Shown here in pieces: positions 16,436 through 23,943 of a DNA stretch of 64,000 bases. The notes beneath the pieces were generated by a model. The model saw nothing but the letters and a program-made list of their open reading frames with translations, did not search any database and was not told the origin of the DNA. Numbering within the stretch: the first letter of the stretch is position 1; every line of letters begins with the position of its first letter. Origin of the DNA: Bog-756 sp963828385 (GTDB lineage: Bacteria > Actinomycetota > Acidimicrobiia > Acidimicrobiales > RAAP-2). The stretch lies in assembly GCA_963828385.1 (NCBI GenBank), contig CAWHEF010000002.1:2914001-2978000 (forward strand), given 5' to 3'. Made by a program: the position numbers and the translations under genes.

Positions 16436-17350
16436 TCAGGCGCCCATCGTGGCTGCGAACTTCCGGCGCAGCCCGTCACATGCCGCCGGGCTCACGCAGA
16501 CGTGCCACGCTTGGCCCTCGTCGATGACGTTGACCTGACCGGCCACCTGCCGGTCGAGGAGCAGGCCGGCGAGCAGGTCCCCGCCCCCGACGGCTTGGAA
16601 CCACCGCATCTCCACGTCGACTGCATAGCCGGCGCAGTGGGCGCTCGGGAGCACCGCCGCGTACCCGAGGGACCGGAGGTGCAGCTGGTGCCGGATGCTC
16701 CTGACGAGGCTCGTGACCCACAGCGGTGGCGTCCCCGACGGGGTGGCCGCCGCGAACTCCCGGCCGAGGTCGTTCAAGAGGGCGACGACCTCGGGACGGG
16801 CGCGGACGAAGCGAAGGCCCGAGGTGCGCGGGCGCCGGTTCGGAAGAGCCCTGCGCTGCGCCCAGTCCCGGGCCCGACCCGGCAGCCCGTTCGGCTGGGG
16901 ACGGTACCGGAACTCGAGCAACCGGCGCCGGCGAAGTGGATCCAGATCGACGAGGACCCCCGAGCCCAACACGTCGTCATCGTTCTCGAACTGATGCGAG
17001 GAACCCCACCAGGCGGCGTCGATCTGCGACAGCAGGTAGATGCGAACGAGGGAGGGAAGGTCGCTGGCCGAGCTGCGGTCGCTCGGTCGGTAGCAACGGA
17101 CTTCGTCCGCAAGCCCCTTCGCCACGGCGTCGGTCCCTCCCGGCACGGCCCCGAGGACCGCGGCCAGGTCCCGATCGCCCATCCGCTCGCCGAGCCGCTC
17201 GGCCAACCGGTCGAGCTCGGTGCCACTGGCGCCTGCTCCGGCGTCCCCGACCACGGTGGTGATCACGCAGTCGACCGCATCGCGGTACTCGGCCAAACTC
17301 GGCGCCGATCGGCGCCGACGTGCTCCCGGGCCGGAGCTGTCATCAACCAT
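16436..17350 (-). CDS. DUF5715 family protein
   Basis: This protein of about 304 residues starts at the ATG at 17350. The C-terminal part shows the family pattern: LWVTSLVRSIRHQLHLRSLG, LPSAHCAGYAVDVEMRWF and QVNVIDEGQAWHVCVSP. The conserved His and Asp (SAHCAGYAVD, AWHVC) resemble the zinc site of D,D-carboxypeptidase-like or Hedgehog/VanY-type folds, so a peptidase-like role is plausible. No signal peptide is visible. It forms a pair with asnB. The function is inferred and weakly supported. Confidence 0.68.
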   Translation of the reverse strand: MVDDSSGPGARRRRSAPSLAEYRDAVDCVITTVVGDAGAGASGTELDRLAERLGERMGDRDLAAVLGAVPGGTDAVAKGLADEVRCYRPSDRSSASDLPSLVRIYLLSQIDAAWWGSSHQFENDDDVLGSGVLVDLDPLRRRRLLEFRYRPQPNGLPGRARDWAQRRALPNRRPRTSGLRFVRARPEVVALLNDLGREFAAATPSGTPPLWVTSLVRSIRHQLHLRSLGYAAVLPSAHCAGYAVDVEMRWFQAVGGGDLLAGLLLDRQVAGQVNVIDEGQAWHVCVSPAACDGLRRKFAATMGA

Positions 17351-17539
17351 CAGGGACGTTGTCCTCCTACGGGACAAGATGCGGCCATCGGCTTCCTCTC
17401 CGACGGTCCGGGCGGGCCCCCCGAGGAGCCACCAAACCTTAGCGTCACGGGCCGATGAGGGCAGGTGAGCGGGTTGGCCCATCGGCACGGCCGGGCACCC
17501 GGCCCACCGGCACGGCGGGACGAGAGGCACACTGGCCCC

Positions 17540-18073
17540 GTGCGCCTCTTCGTCGCCTGTGACCTGCCTCCGGCCGTGCTCTCCCGGGTGGCTGCGCTCC
17601 CTCGGCCGAACCGGCGCGGGGTGCGTTGGACCCGTCGCGACCAGTGGCACATCACCCTCGCATTCCTCGGCGAGGTCGACGAGGCCGGGCCTGTATCCGA
17701 CCGCCTGGCGGGCGTCACGGCATCGAAAGCTGCCGTCGAACAGCCACTGGCCGTGCTGGGGCCGACCACGGCGTGGTTCCCCGGCACCCGCGTGCTCCAG
17801 GTCCCGGTGACGGGGTTGGACGCGCTGGCCGCCGCCGTCCGGAGGGCGACCGACCCGTGGCTGGAAGAGCACCGGAACTTCTCCGGGCATCTCACTGTCG
17901 CCCGGACCACAGGCGGCAAGCGCGGGCCCGCCGCCCTCGCCGGCAGTCCCATCGGCGCCACCTTCGCCGTCGACCGGCTGGTGCTCTACGAGTCGACCTC
18001 GACCTCAGGCCGCACCGCGTACCGGCCGCTCTCCTCCCATCGCCTCTCGCTCCCTGGCGAGTACGACACTTGA
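17540..18073 (+). CDS. thpR: RNA 2',3'-cyclic phosphodiesterase (2'-5' RNA ligase family)
   Basis: This 2H phosphoesterase of about 177 residues opens 2',3'-cyclic phosphates on RNA. Both HxTx motifs are present: HITLAFLGEV and HLTVARTTG. The GTG at 17540 (VRLFVACDLPP) matches the usual N-terminus of the family, so the longer upstream frame is not used. It is divergent from the DUF5715 gene and ends 112 bp before the padR start. Confidence 0.9.
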   Translation: MRLFVACDLPPAVLSRVAALPRPNRRGVRWTRRDQWHITLAFLGEVDEAGPVSDRLAGVTASKAAVEQPLAVLGPTTAWFPGTRVLQVPVTGLDALAAAVRRATDPWLEEHRNFSGHLTVARTTGGKRGPAALAGSPIGATFAVDRLVLYESTSTSGRTAYRPLSSHRLSLPGEYDT

Positions 18074-18086
18074 CAGCGTGCGTATG

Positions 18087-18098
18087 ACGATATATCGT
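18087..18098. promoter_or_regulatory. Perfect 12-bp palindrome ACGATATATCGT, candidate PadR operator
   Basis: The AT-rich palindrome stands out in GC-rich DNA 87 bp upstream of the padR start. Actinobacterial PadR regulators often bind ATAT-centred palindromes in their own promoters. Autoregulation is therefore likely but untested. Confidence 0.55.
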
Positions 18099-18185
18099 GA
18101 CCGTACTGAAGCTGTCAGCGGCGATCGCTGAGGCACCGGCGGAGCGACTGCCACCGCCGGACACATCGAGGACGAGGAGGAGACC

Positions 18186-18939
18186 ATGCGCGACCACAGG
18201 AATCACGAAGGCGACGACGTCCCGACCGGCAGGCGGGGTCCGAACAGGTGGCGGGACGATCGGCTCGGCGGCTCGCCGAGAGGCCGGTCCGCCGGTCGGG
18301 GACGGGCCGGCTTCGGTCCGTGGATGGGCCATCGCGGTGGGCCCGGGCGGGACTTCGGTTTCGGGCCGGTCGACTTCGGGCGAGGCCGGAAGCGGGGACG
18401 AGGCGACGTACGGGCGGCCATCCTGGCCCTGTTGACCGAAGAGCCCATGCACGGTTACCAGATCATCACCGAGCTCGGAGAGCGGAGCGGGGGGATGTGG
18501 CGGCCCAGTCCGGGATCGATCTACCCGACCCTGCAGGCGCTCGAGGATCAGGGACTGGTGAGAGCCGACGCCACCGAAGGCCGGCGGGTGTTCACCCTCA
18601 CCGACGAGGGAAGGGCCGCCGCTGCCGCCGGCGCCGAGGGTCCGGCCCCCTGGGAGCGGGCCGCCGGTGGTGCCGACCGTTCCCTCCACGACCTGCCGCG
18701 GCCTCATGTTCGAGGTCGGGGCGGCCATCGTCCAGGTGGGACGGGCCGGCAGCGAGAGACAGGTCGAGGCGGTGGGCGACATCCTGGCCGATACACGGCG
18801 CAGGATCTACCTCGTACTGGCCGACGGGGACACCGGTTCGGGCGAGGGTGACGGCACGACCGGGGGCGACGAGGGCTCGGGCAGCTCGGGCGGCTCGGGC
18901 GGCTCGGGCAGCTCGGGCAGCTCGGGCAGCTCGGACTGA
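18186..18939 (+). pseudogene. PadR-family transcriptional regulator, frameshifted
   Basis: After a Gly/Arg-rich N-terminal region of about 75 residues comes the PadR winged helix: ILALLTEEPMHGYQIITEL, SPGSIYPTLQALEDQGLV and GRRVFTLTDEGRAA. The next element, GGADRSLHDL, should continue RGLMFEVGAAIVQVGRAGS and a dimerisation helix. That continuation is present but in another frame to a TGA at 18937-18939. One surplus C in ACCTGCCGCG (18691-18700) explains the shift. Read as it stands, the frame ends in an Arg/Gly-rich tail at 18851. Both versions would keep the DNA-binding domain. Confidence 0.75.
18874..18936 (+). repeat. Seven tandem 9-bp units encoding a Gly-Ser tail
   Basis: Units of the form GGCTCGGGC or AGCTCGGGC repeat seven times and end just before the TGA of the padR continuation frame. 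They encode GSG/SSG triplets. Such arrays expand and contract by slippage, so tail length may vary between strains. Confidence 0.75.
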
Positions 18940-18954
18940 GTACCGTGGCGGGCG

Positions 18955-19523
18955 TCAACCGCCTTCGAACTCGAAGCCGAGATCCGGCGCACTGAGCAGC
19001 GCCTTGAACGCCAGGCCCTCCGAGCGGGCCATCGACTCGACCGTGCCCCCCCGGTCGACCACCGCCACCAGGATCGAGACGAGGGCACCCGACTCCTGCA
19101 CGGCGTGGGCGGCATCGAGCAGCGACGACCCCCTCGTCACCGTGTCCTCGGTCACTGCCACCCGGTCGCCGGCATCGAGCGCACCGGCGATCCGTCCACC
19201 GGCTCCGTGATCCTTCGTCTCCTTGCGCACGCTGAACGCTTTCAGCGGCCGCCCCGGAGGGCGGCCACCCCGGCGGTGATGAAGGCCACGGGATCGGCCC
19301 CCATGGTCAACCCGCCGATGGCGGTCACGTCGTCGGGGAGGAGCGAGAGGATGCCGTCGGCCACGAGGACCATGGCCTCGGGCCGGCAGACGGTCTGCTT
19401 CGAATCGATGAACCACGTCGACTTCCTGCCCGATTTCAACGTGAAGTCGCCCCGCCTGATCGCGTGGGCGAGCAAGTGGTGGCGGAGCGCTCCGAGCTCG
19501 TCCGACGACAGCGTCGAGGTCAC
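18955..19523 (-). pseudogene. pyrE: Orotate phosphoribosyltransferase, frameshifted
   Basis: PyrE joins orotate to PRPP in pyrimidine synthesis. The N-terminal half (GTG at 19523, MTSTLSSDELGALRHHLL) shows FTLKSGRKSTWFIDSK and GGLTMGADPVAFITAGVAAL. It then hits a stop at 19242. The second half sits in another frame: RPLKAFSVRKETKDHGAGG, the PRPP loop VAVTEDTVTRGSSLLDA and a normal C-terminus at 18955. One base missing at about 19245-19256 (GGGGC[C]GGCCG) restores the gene. Its start overlaps the purM stop. As the enzyme is usually essential for prototrophy, an assembly error is likely. Confidence 0.85.
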
Positions 19524-20605
19524 ACCCGCTCCCCGGTGGCATCCCGCTCGCCCGACCAGAACCCGCGGCCACGAAGCTCGACACCCCTGGCCCCTTCCTC
19601 CACCCGACCGACCACTGCCGCCTCGACGCCGGCGCTCCTCACGGCGTCGAGGGCCTCACCGGCACTGGGCTCCGACACGAAGACGACCATGCCCAGGCCG
19701 AGATTGAACACCCGGGCCATCTCGTCGTCGGCGACCAGGCCGAGCCGGCGTACCTCGGAGAAGATCCGGGGCACGTCCCAGCTGCTCCGGTCGAGCACCG
19801 CCCGCGCCCCGTCGGGGAGCGCCCGGGGCACGTTTCCCTCGAACCCCCCGCCGGTGATGTGGGCACAGGCATGGACCTCCGCCGCAGCCATGGCGGCGAG
19901 CACGGCCGGGGCGTAGAGCACGGAGGGAACGAGGAGCTCGTCGCCGAGCGTGTGGTCCGCATCCGGCCAAGCCCGATCGGACAGACTGCGCCCGGCCCGC
20001 TCGAGCAGCACGTGGCGGGCGAGCGTGTACCCATTAGCCCGCAAGCCTGGCGAGACGAGGCCGATGATCGCATCGCCGACCTCGACCCGGGAGGGCCCGA
20101 GGACCCGGTCCGCCTCGACGACACCAACGGCGAAGCCGACCAGATCGAACGACCCCGGCTCCATGACGCCGGCGTGCTCGGCCATCTCCCCGCCCAGGAG
20201 GGCGGCGCCGACCCGGCGGCACCCGGCGGCCACCCCTGCCACCAGCTCTGCCATCTGGTCCGGATCGACCGTGGCGGCGGAGACGTAGTCGAGGAGGAAC
20301 AGCGGCTCGGCGCCCTGGCACACCAGGTCGTCGACGCACATGGCCACCAGGTCGATGCCGATGGTGTCGTAGCGCCGGAGGGCCCGGGCCACCAACGCCT
20401 TCGTCCCGACCCCGTCGGTGCCGGCCACGAGCACCGGCTCCCGATAGCGGGCCACATCGAGGGCGAAGAGGCCGCCGAAATCACCCAGACCGCCGATCAC
20501 CTCGCGACGGAGGGTGGCGGCGACGAGTGGCTTGATGCGGTCCACGGCACGGCTGCCGGCATCGATGTCGACGCCGGCCGACGCGTACGTCGCAGGCTCG
20601 GTCAC
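19520..20605 (-). CDS. purM: Phosphoribosylformylglycinamidine cyclo-ligase (AIR synthetase)
   Basis: PurM closes the imidazole ring, turning FGAM to AIR with ATP. It has about 361 residues. The start is the GTG at 20605 inside the purF stop (GTGA). Family motifs are TYASAGVDIDAGSRAVDRIK, the Gly-rich nucleotide region VLVAGTDGVGTK, LLGGEMAEHAGVM and AHITGGGFEGNVPR. The stop overlaps the pyrE start. It is part of the purF-purM-pyrE string. Confidence 0.95.
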   Translation of the reverse strand: MTEPATYASAGVDIDAGSRAVDRIKPLVAATLRREVIGGLGDFGGLFALDVARYREPVLVAGTDGVGTKALVARALRRYDTIGIDLVAMCVDDLVCQGAEPLFLLDYVSAATVDPDQMAELVAGVAAGCRRVGAALLGGEMAEHAGVMEPGSFDLVGFAVGVVEADRVLGPSRVEVGDAIIGLVSPGLRANGYTLARHVLLERAGRSLSDRAWPDADHTLGDELLVPSVLYAPAVLAAMAAAEVHACAHITGGGFEGNVPRALPDGARAVLDRSSWDVPRIFSEVRRLGLVADDEMARVFNLGLGMVVFVSEPSAGEALDAVRSAGVEAAVVGRVEEGARGVELRGRGFWSGERDATGERV

Positions 20606-22101
20606 ACCTCGATCCCGCTGGTGGCGGTGGTCAAGGCCGCCCTGTCGGACAGTTCGACGGGCACGGGGACGGGATAGTGCCCGGTCAGGCAGGCGTCGCA
20701 GAAGCCCGCCCCGGGAGTGTCGATGGCGGCGACGAGGTGCTCCAAGGTCAGGTACTCGAGGGTGTCGACCCCGAGCACCTCGGCAATCTCGTCGATCGAC
20801 CGGTTGCACGCCAACAGCTCGTTGCGGTCCGGCGTGTCGATGCCATAGAAGCACGGCCACCGCCAGGGCGGGGACGAGATGCGCAGGTGGACCTGGGCTG
20901 CGCCGGCGTCGCGGAGCATGGCCACCATGGCCCGGGTGGTGGTGCCCCGGACGATCGAGTCGTCCACCACCACGAGCCGCTTGCCGGCGATGTTCTCGCG
21001 AAGGGGGTTGAGCTTGCGCCGGACCCCGTCGGCCCGCTCGGCCTGGGTGGGGGCGATGAACGTGCGCCCGATGTACCGGTTCTTCACCAGGCCCTGGCCG
21101 TAGGGGATGCCCGAGGACAGCGCGTACCCCTCGGCGGCGGGAACCCCGGATTCGGGGACCCCCATGACCAGCTCGGCTGGCACCGGCGCCTGGGTGGCGA
21201 GCAGCTGCCCCATGCGGCGGCGGGCGCCGTGGACCTCGGTCCCGTAGAGTCTCGCGTCGGGCCGGGCAAAGTAGACGAACTCGAGAATGCAGAGCTTCGG
21301 GTCGACCCGCTCCTCGGGGAAGGGCCGCTCCGAGCGGACCTCCTTGGAATCGATGACCACCATCTCACCGGGCTCCAGCTCGCGGATGAACGTGGCCCCC
21401 ACCACGTCCAGCGCCGGTGACTCCGAAGCCAGCACCCACCCCTGCTCGAGCTGGTCGGTGGCCTCCAACCGGCCGAGGCACAGGGGGCGGAAGCCGTTCG
21501 GGTCGCGCACGCCGATGATCCGCTCGGCGTCCATGAGGACGAACGAGTACGCCCCTTCGAGGGCGGGGAGGACCGAGCGGAGCGCACCCTCCAGATCGTC
21601 GGCACCTGCCGCCCCCTCCCTGTCGGTCGGCTCGGCGCCGACCGGCTCCGCGCCGACCAGCTCAGGTGGGTAGGCCTGAGCCAACAGCTCGGCGACCAGG
21701 TCACTGTCCGAGGACACCAGTCCGGGGAGCATGCCGGCCCGCCCGCCGAGGTCCGCCGTGTTGGTCAGGTTGCCGTTGTGGGCGAGGCCGAACCCGCTCC
21801 TCCCGACCCCGCGGTAGGCGGGCTGGGCGTGGACCCAGTCGCTCGACCCGGCCGTCGAGTACCGGGTGTGACCGATGGCCAGGTGGCCGCCGAGCCCGGA
21901 CAGCTTCCGCTCGTCGAACACCGTGGTCACGAGGCCCATGTCCTTCATCACGGTGATGGCCTCGCCGTCGCCCACCGCCATGCCCGCCGACTCCTGTCCC
22001 CGATGCTGCAAGGCGAACAGGCCGTCGAAGGTGAGATGTGCCACCGGTCGCCCCGGGGCATAGACCCCGAAGACGCCGCACGCTTCCTTGGCCTCCATCA
22101 T
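20602..22101 (-). CDS. purF: Amidophosphoribosyltransferase
   Basis: PurF makes phosphoribosylamine from PRPP and glutamine, the committed purine step. It has about 499 residues with start MMEAKEACGVFG at 22101, so a short propeptide precedes the nucleophilic Cys. The glutaminase domain shows LQHRGQESAGMAV. The PRPP motif is VVVDDSIVRGTTTRAM. C-terminal cysteines in CFYGID, LLACNRS and FCDACLTG match the 4Fe-4S-type (Bacillus-like) enzymes. It overlaps purM. The GH5 gene lies upstream. Confidence 0.95.
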   Translation of the reverse strand: MMEAKEACGVFGVYAPGRPVAHLTFDGLFALQHRGQESAGMAVGDGEAITVMKDMGLVTTVFDERKLSGLGGHLAIGHTRYSTAGSSDWVHAQPAYRGVGRSGFGLAHNGNLTNTADLGGRAGMLPGLVSSDSDLVAELLAQAYPPELVGAEPVGAEPTDREGAAGADDLEGALRSVLPALEGAYSFVLMDAERIIGVRDPNGFRPLCLGRLEATDQLEQGWVLASESPALDVVGATFIRELEPGEMVVIDSKEVRSERPFPEERVDPKLCILEFVYFARPDARLYGTEVHGARRRMGQLLATQAPVPAELVMGVPESGVPAAEGYALSSGIPYGQGLVKNRYIGRTFIAPTQAERADGVRRKLNPLRENIAGKRLVVVDDSIVRGTTTRAMVAMLRDAGAAQVHLRISSPPWRWPCFYGIDTPDRNELLACNRSIDEIAEVLGVDTLEYLTLEHLVAAIDTPGAGFCDACLTGHYPVPVPVELSDRAALTTATSGIEV

Positions 22102-22189
22102 CGGTTGCTCACCGCATACACCGGGGGTCGCTGGGCACGTTCTCCAGCGCGTCGGGGCCCGGAATGGACGCCAACCGCGCCCTACCAGC

Positions 22190-23896
22190 CTAGTGGCGCG
22201 GTTGGTGCGGCGCCTCTCTGGCCGTCCCGGACCCCGACCTTGCCCGGTCGGCCGCCCTCTGCCGAGCTGGCCCCGGAGCCCGGACCGGACCACCACCACG
22301 GCCCTCGACGGCGCCGGCCGCGCTTCCGGCGGCGACCGTCACGGTCACGGCCGCGGCCGACGGATCGGAGGCAATCTCGAGCATGCGCCCCCCGGTCCGC
22401 CCCACGACGGTCCCACCGGTGACCACGGCGTGCCATCCCGTCCCGTACACCCCCTGGGGCACGTCGATCTCGGTACGGGCGCTCGGACCGAAGTGGACGC
22501 CTGTCGGCCCGGTGGTGTCGTAGGAGAAGGAGAGCGTTCGGTTCGACTCGTCGTAGGAGAGCGAGGTCGGCGTGCCGGCCACCAGCACCGGATGGGGCCG
22601 CACGAGTGCGGCGACCACGGCGGCATCGGAGTTGGTCGGCGACGGCGGCTTCGCCAGGTTCTCGGCCAGGTACCCGTTGAACGACCACCAGATCCACGGG
22701 ATGAGGGCGCCGTCCAGCTCGTCGACCTGGCGGTCGACGGCGCTCGGGTCGGTCGTGGCTCCGAACTCGGTGTTGAGGAGGGCACCTCCGGTCGACGCCG
22801 ACCATGCTCGGGCATAGCCGAGCAGCGTGGGCTCGGCCGCCACCGACGTCGTGTAGAGGTGGAAGCTCATCCCGCTGTCGGGATCGCCTCCCGGCAGGGC
22901 GATGTGGGTCTGCGACTGGCCGAAGTTGAAGAGGACCCAGGGCTCCCCGAAGAGCAGGTGCCCGGGATCACTGGCCCGGATCGCCTTCGCCATGCGGGCG
23001 TAGTAGGGATCGAGCTCGGTCTGGTCCTCGGCAGGGCACCCGTTGGGGTCGAGGATGCAAGGGCTCCAGGTCGTGCCCGGCCAGGGTTCGTTCAGGAGGT
23101 CGTAGCCGATGACGCCGGGGTTGCCCTTCGCCCTGCGGGCCAGCGCCGAGAAGATCTCGGCCGCCCGGCGCTGGAGCGAGGTCCGGCCCGGCCCCTTGGC
23201 GTCGTCCCAGAAGCTCTGGAAGGCCGCCTGGATGGCCGGGTTGGTGACGTAGTAGCCGGGAAACGGCGCGTGGGTGTTGGTCGCTCCGTCGGTCTCGGTC
23301 ATCCATCCGGGGAACCCGTCACTGCCGAGCGTCGGTCCCCACCCGTCCTGGTGCAGGTCGATGAGGACGAGGAGGCCATGGGAGGTCAGCATGTCCACCG
23401 TCGACATGAACGAGCGCACGAAGGCCGTGTCGATCCTTCCGGGGGCCGGCATGACCGACGCCGCGGTGAGCCCCAGGCGGACCACGTCGAAGCCGTGGGC
23501 CACCAGCCACTGGGCATCGCGGCTGCTGAACCCTTCTTGCGCCGGGGTCTCCGTGCCCTTGGCGACAAGGTTGACGCCGTGCAGGAGCACGACCCGGCCC
23601 TCGCTGTCGGTCAACCATCGCCCATCGTGTCCTATGAGCCCGTCGCTCCCGGCGATCCCCAAAGGGGCGACGCCGTCCGAGCCTGTGGTCTGGGCCGCCG
23701 CTGCCGGCGCTGCCGGGGCCGCCGCTGCGGGGGCCGATCGGCCGGCCGCCGGCCAGGCACCGAGCACCACGACCGAGCAGGCGACAGCGATCACGAGCCC
23801 CGGTCCGCGACGGGATCGCGGCCGCCGCCAGGCGCCCTTGTCCCTCCGCGGCCATCCGACGCCAGGCGCCGACACGAGCGGGGACGCTAACACCAC
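22190..23896 (-). CDS. Secreted GH5-family glycosidase (endoglycosylceramidase/cellulase-like)
   Basis: This 568-residue protein has a basic N-terminus, a signal-type helix (about 34-50, LVIAVACSVVVLGAWPAAG) and an Ala/Pro-rich spacer. The GH5 barrel shows VVLLHGVNLVAKG, LLVLIDLHQDGWG, the acid/base Glu in YDLLNEPW and the nucleophile Glu in LLNTEFGATT. The C-terminal beta domain precedes a Gly/Arg-rich tail. LHQDGWGP and the NxxAKG start resemble endoglycoceramidases more than true cellulases. The start is GTG at 23896 and is uncertain. It lies between purL and purF on the same strand, unrelated to purines in function. Confidence 0.85.
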   Translation of the reverse strand: MVLASPLVSAPGVGWPRRDKGAWRRPRSRRGPGLVIAVACSVVVLGAWPAAGRSAPAAAAPAAPAAAAQTTGSDGVAPLGIAGSDGLIGHDGRWLTDSEGRVVLLHGVNLVAKGTETPAQEGFSSRDAQWLVAHGFDVVRLGLTAASVMPAPGRIDTAFVRSFMSTVDMLTSHGLLVLIDLHQDGWGPTLGSDGFPGWMTETDGATNTHAPFPGYYVTNPAIQAAFQSFWDDAKGPGRTSLQRRAAEIFSALARRAKGNPGVIGYDLLNEPWPGTTWSPCILDPNGCPAEDQTELDPYYARMAKAIRASDPGHLLFGEPWVLFNFGQSQTHIALPGGDPDSGMSFHLYTTSVAAEPTLLGYARAWSASTGGALLNTEFGATTDPSAVDRQVDELDGALIPWIWWSFNGYLAENLAKPPSPTNSDAAVVAALVRPHPVLVAGTPTSLSYDESNRTLSFSYDTTGPTGVHFGPSARTEIDVPQGVYGTGWHAVVTGGTVVGRTGGRMLEIASDPSAAAVTVTVAAGSAAGAVEGRGGGPVRAPGPARQRAADRARSGSGTAREAPHQPRH

Positions 23897-23943
23897 CCGA
23901 CGGCGAAGGCTCCGGCTCGGGGCTCCGTCGGCGGGAGCCGGGT

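Noticed and set aside
18874..18936. Tandem repeats as a CRISPR array
   Set aside because: Units are 9 bp without spacers and encode a Gly-Ser tail.
22088..23890. A 600-codon plus-strand open frame opposite the GH5 gene
   Set aside because: It is antisense to a gene with clear catalytic motifs and has Arg/Gly/His-rich low-complexity composition typical of GC-driven shadow frames.
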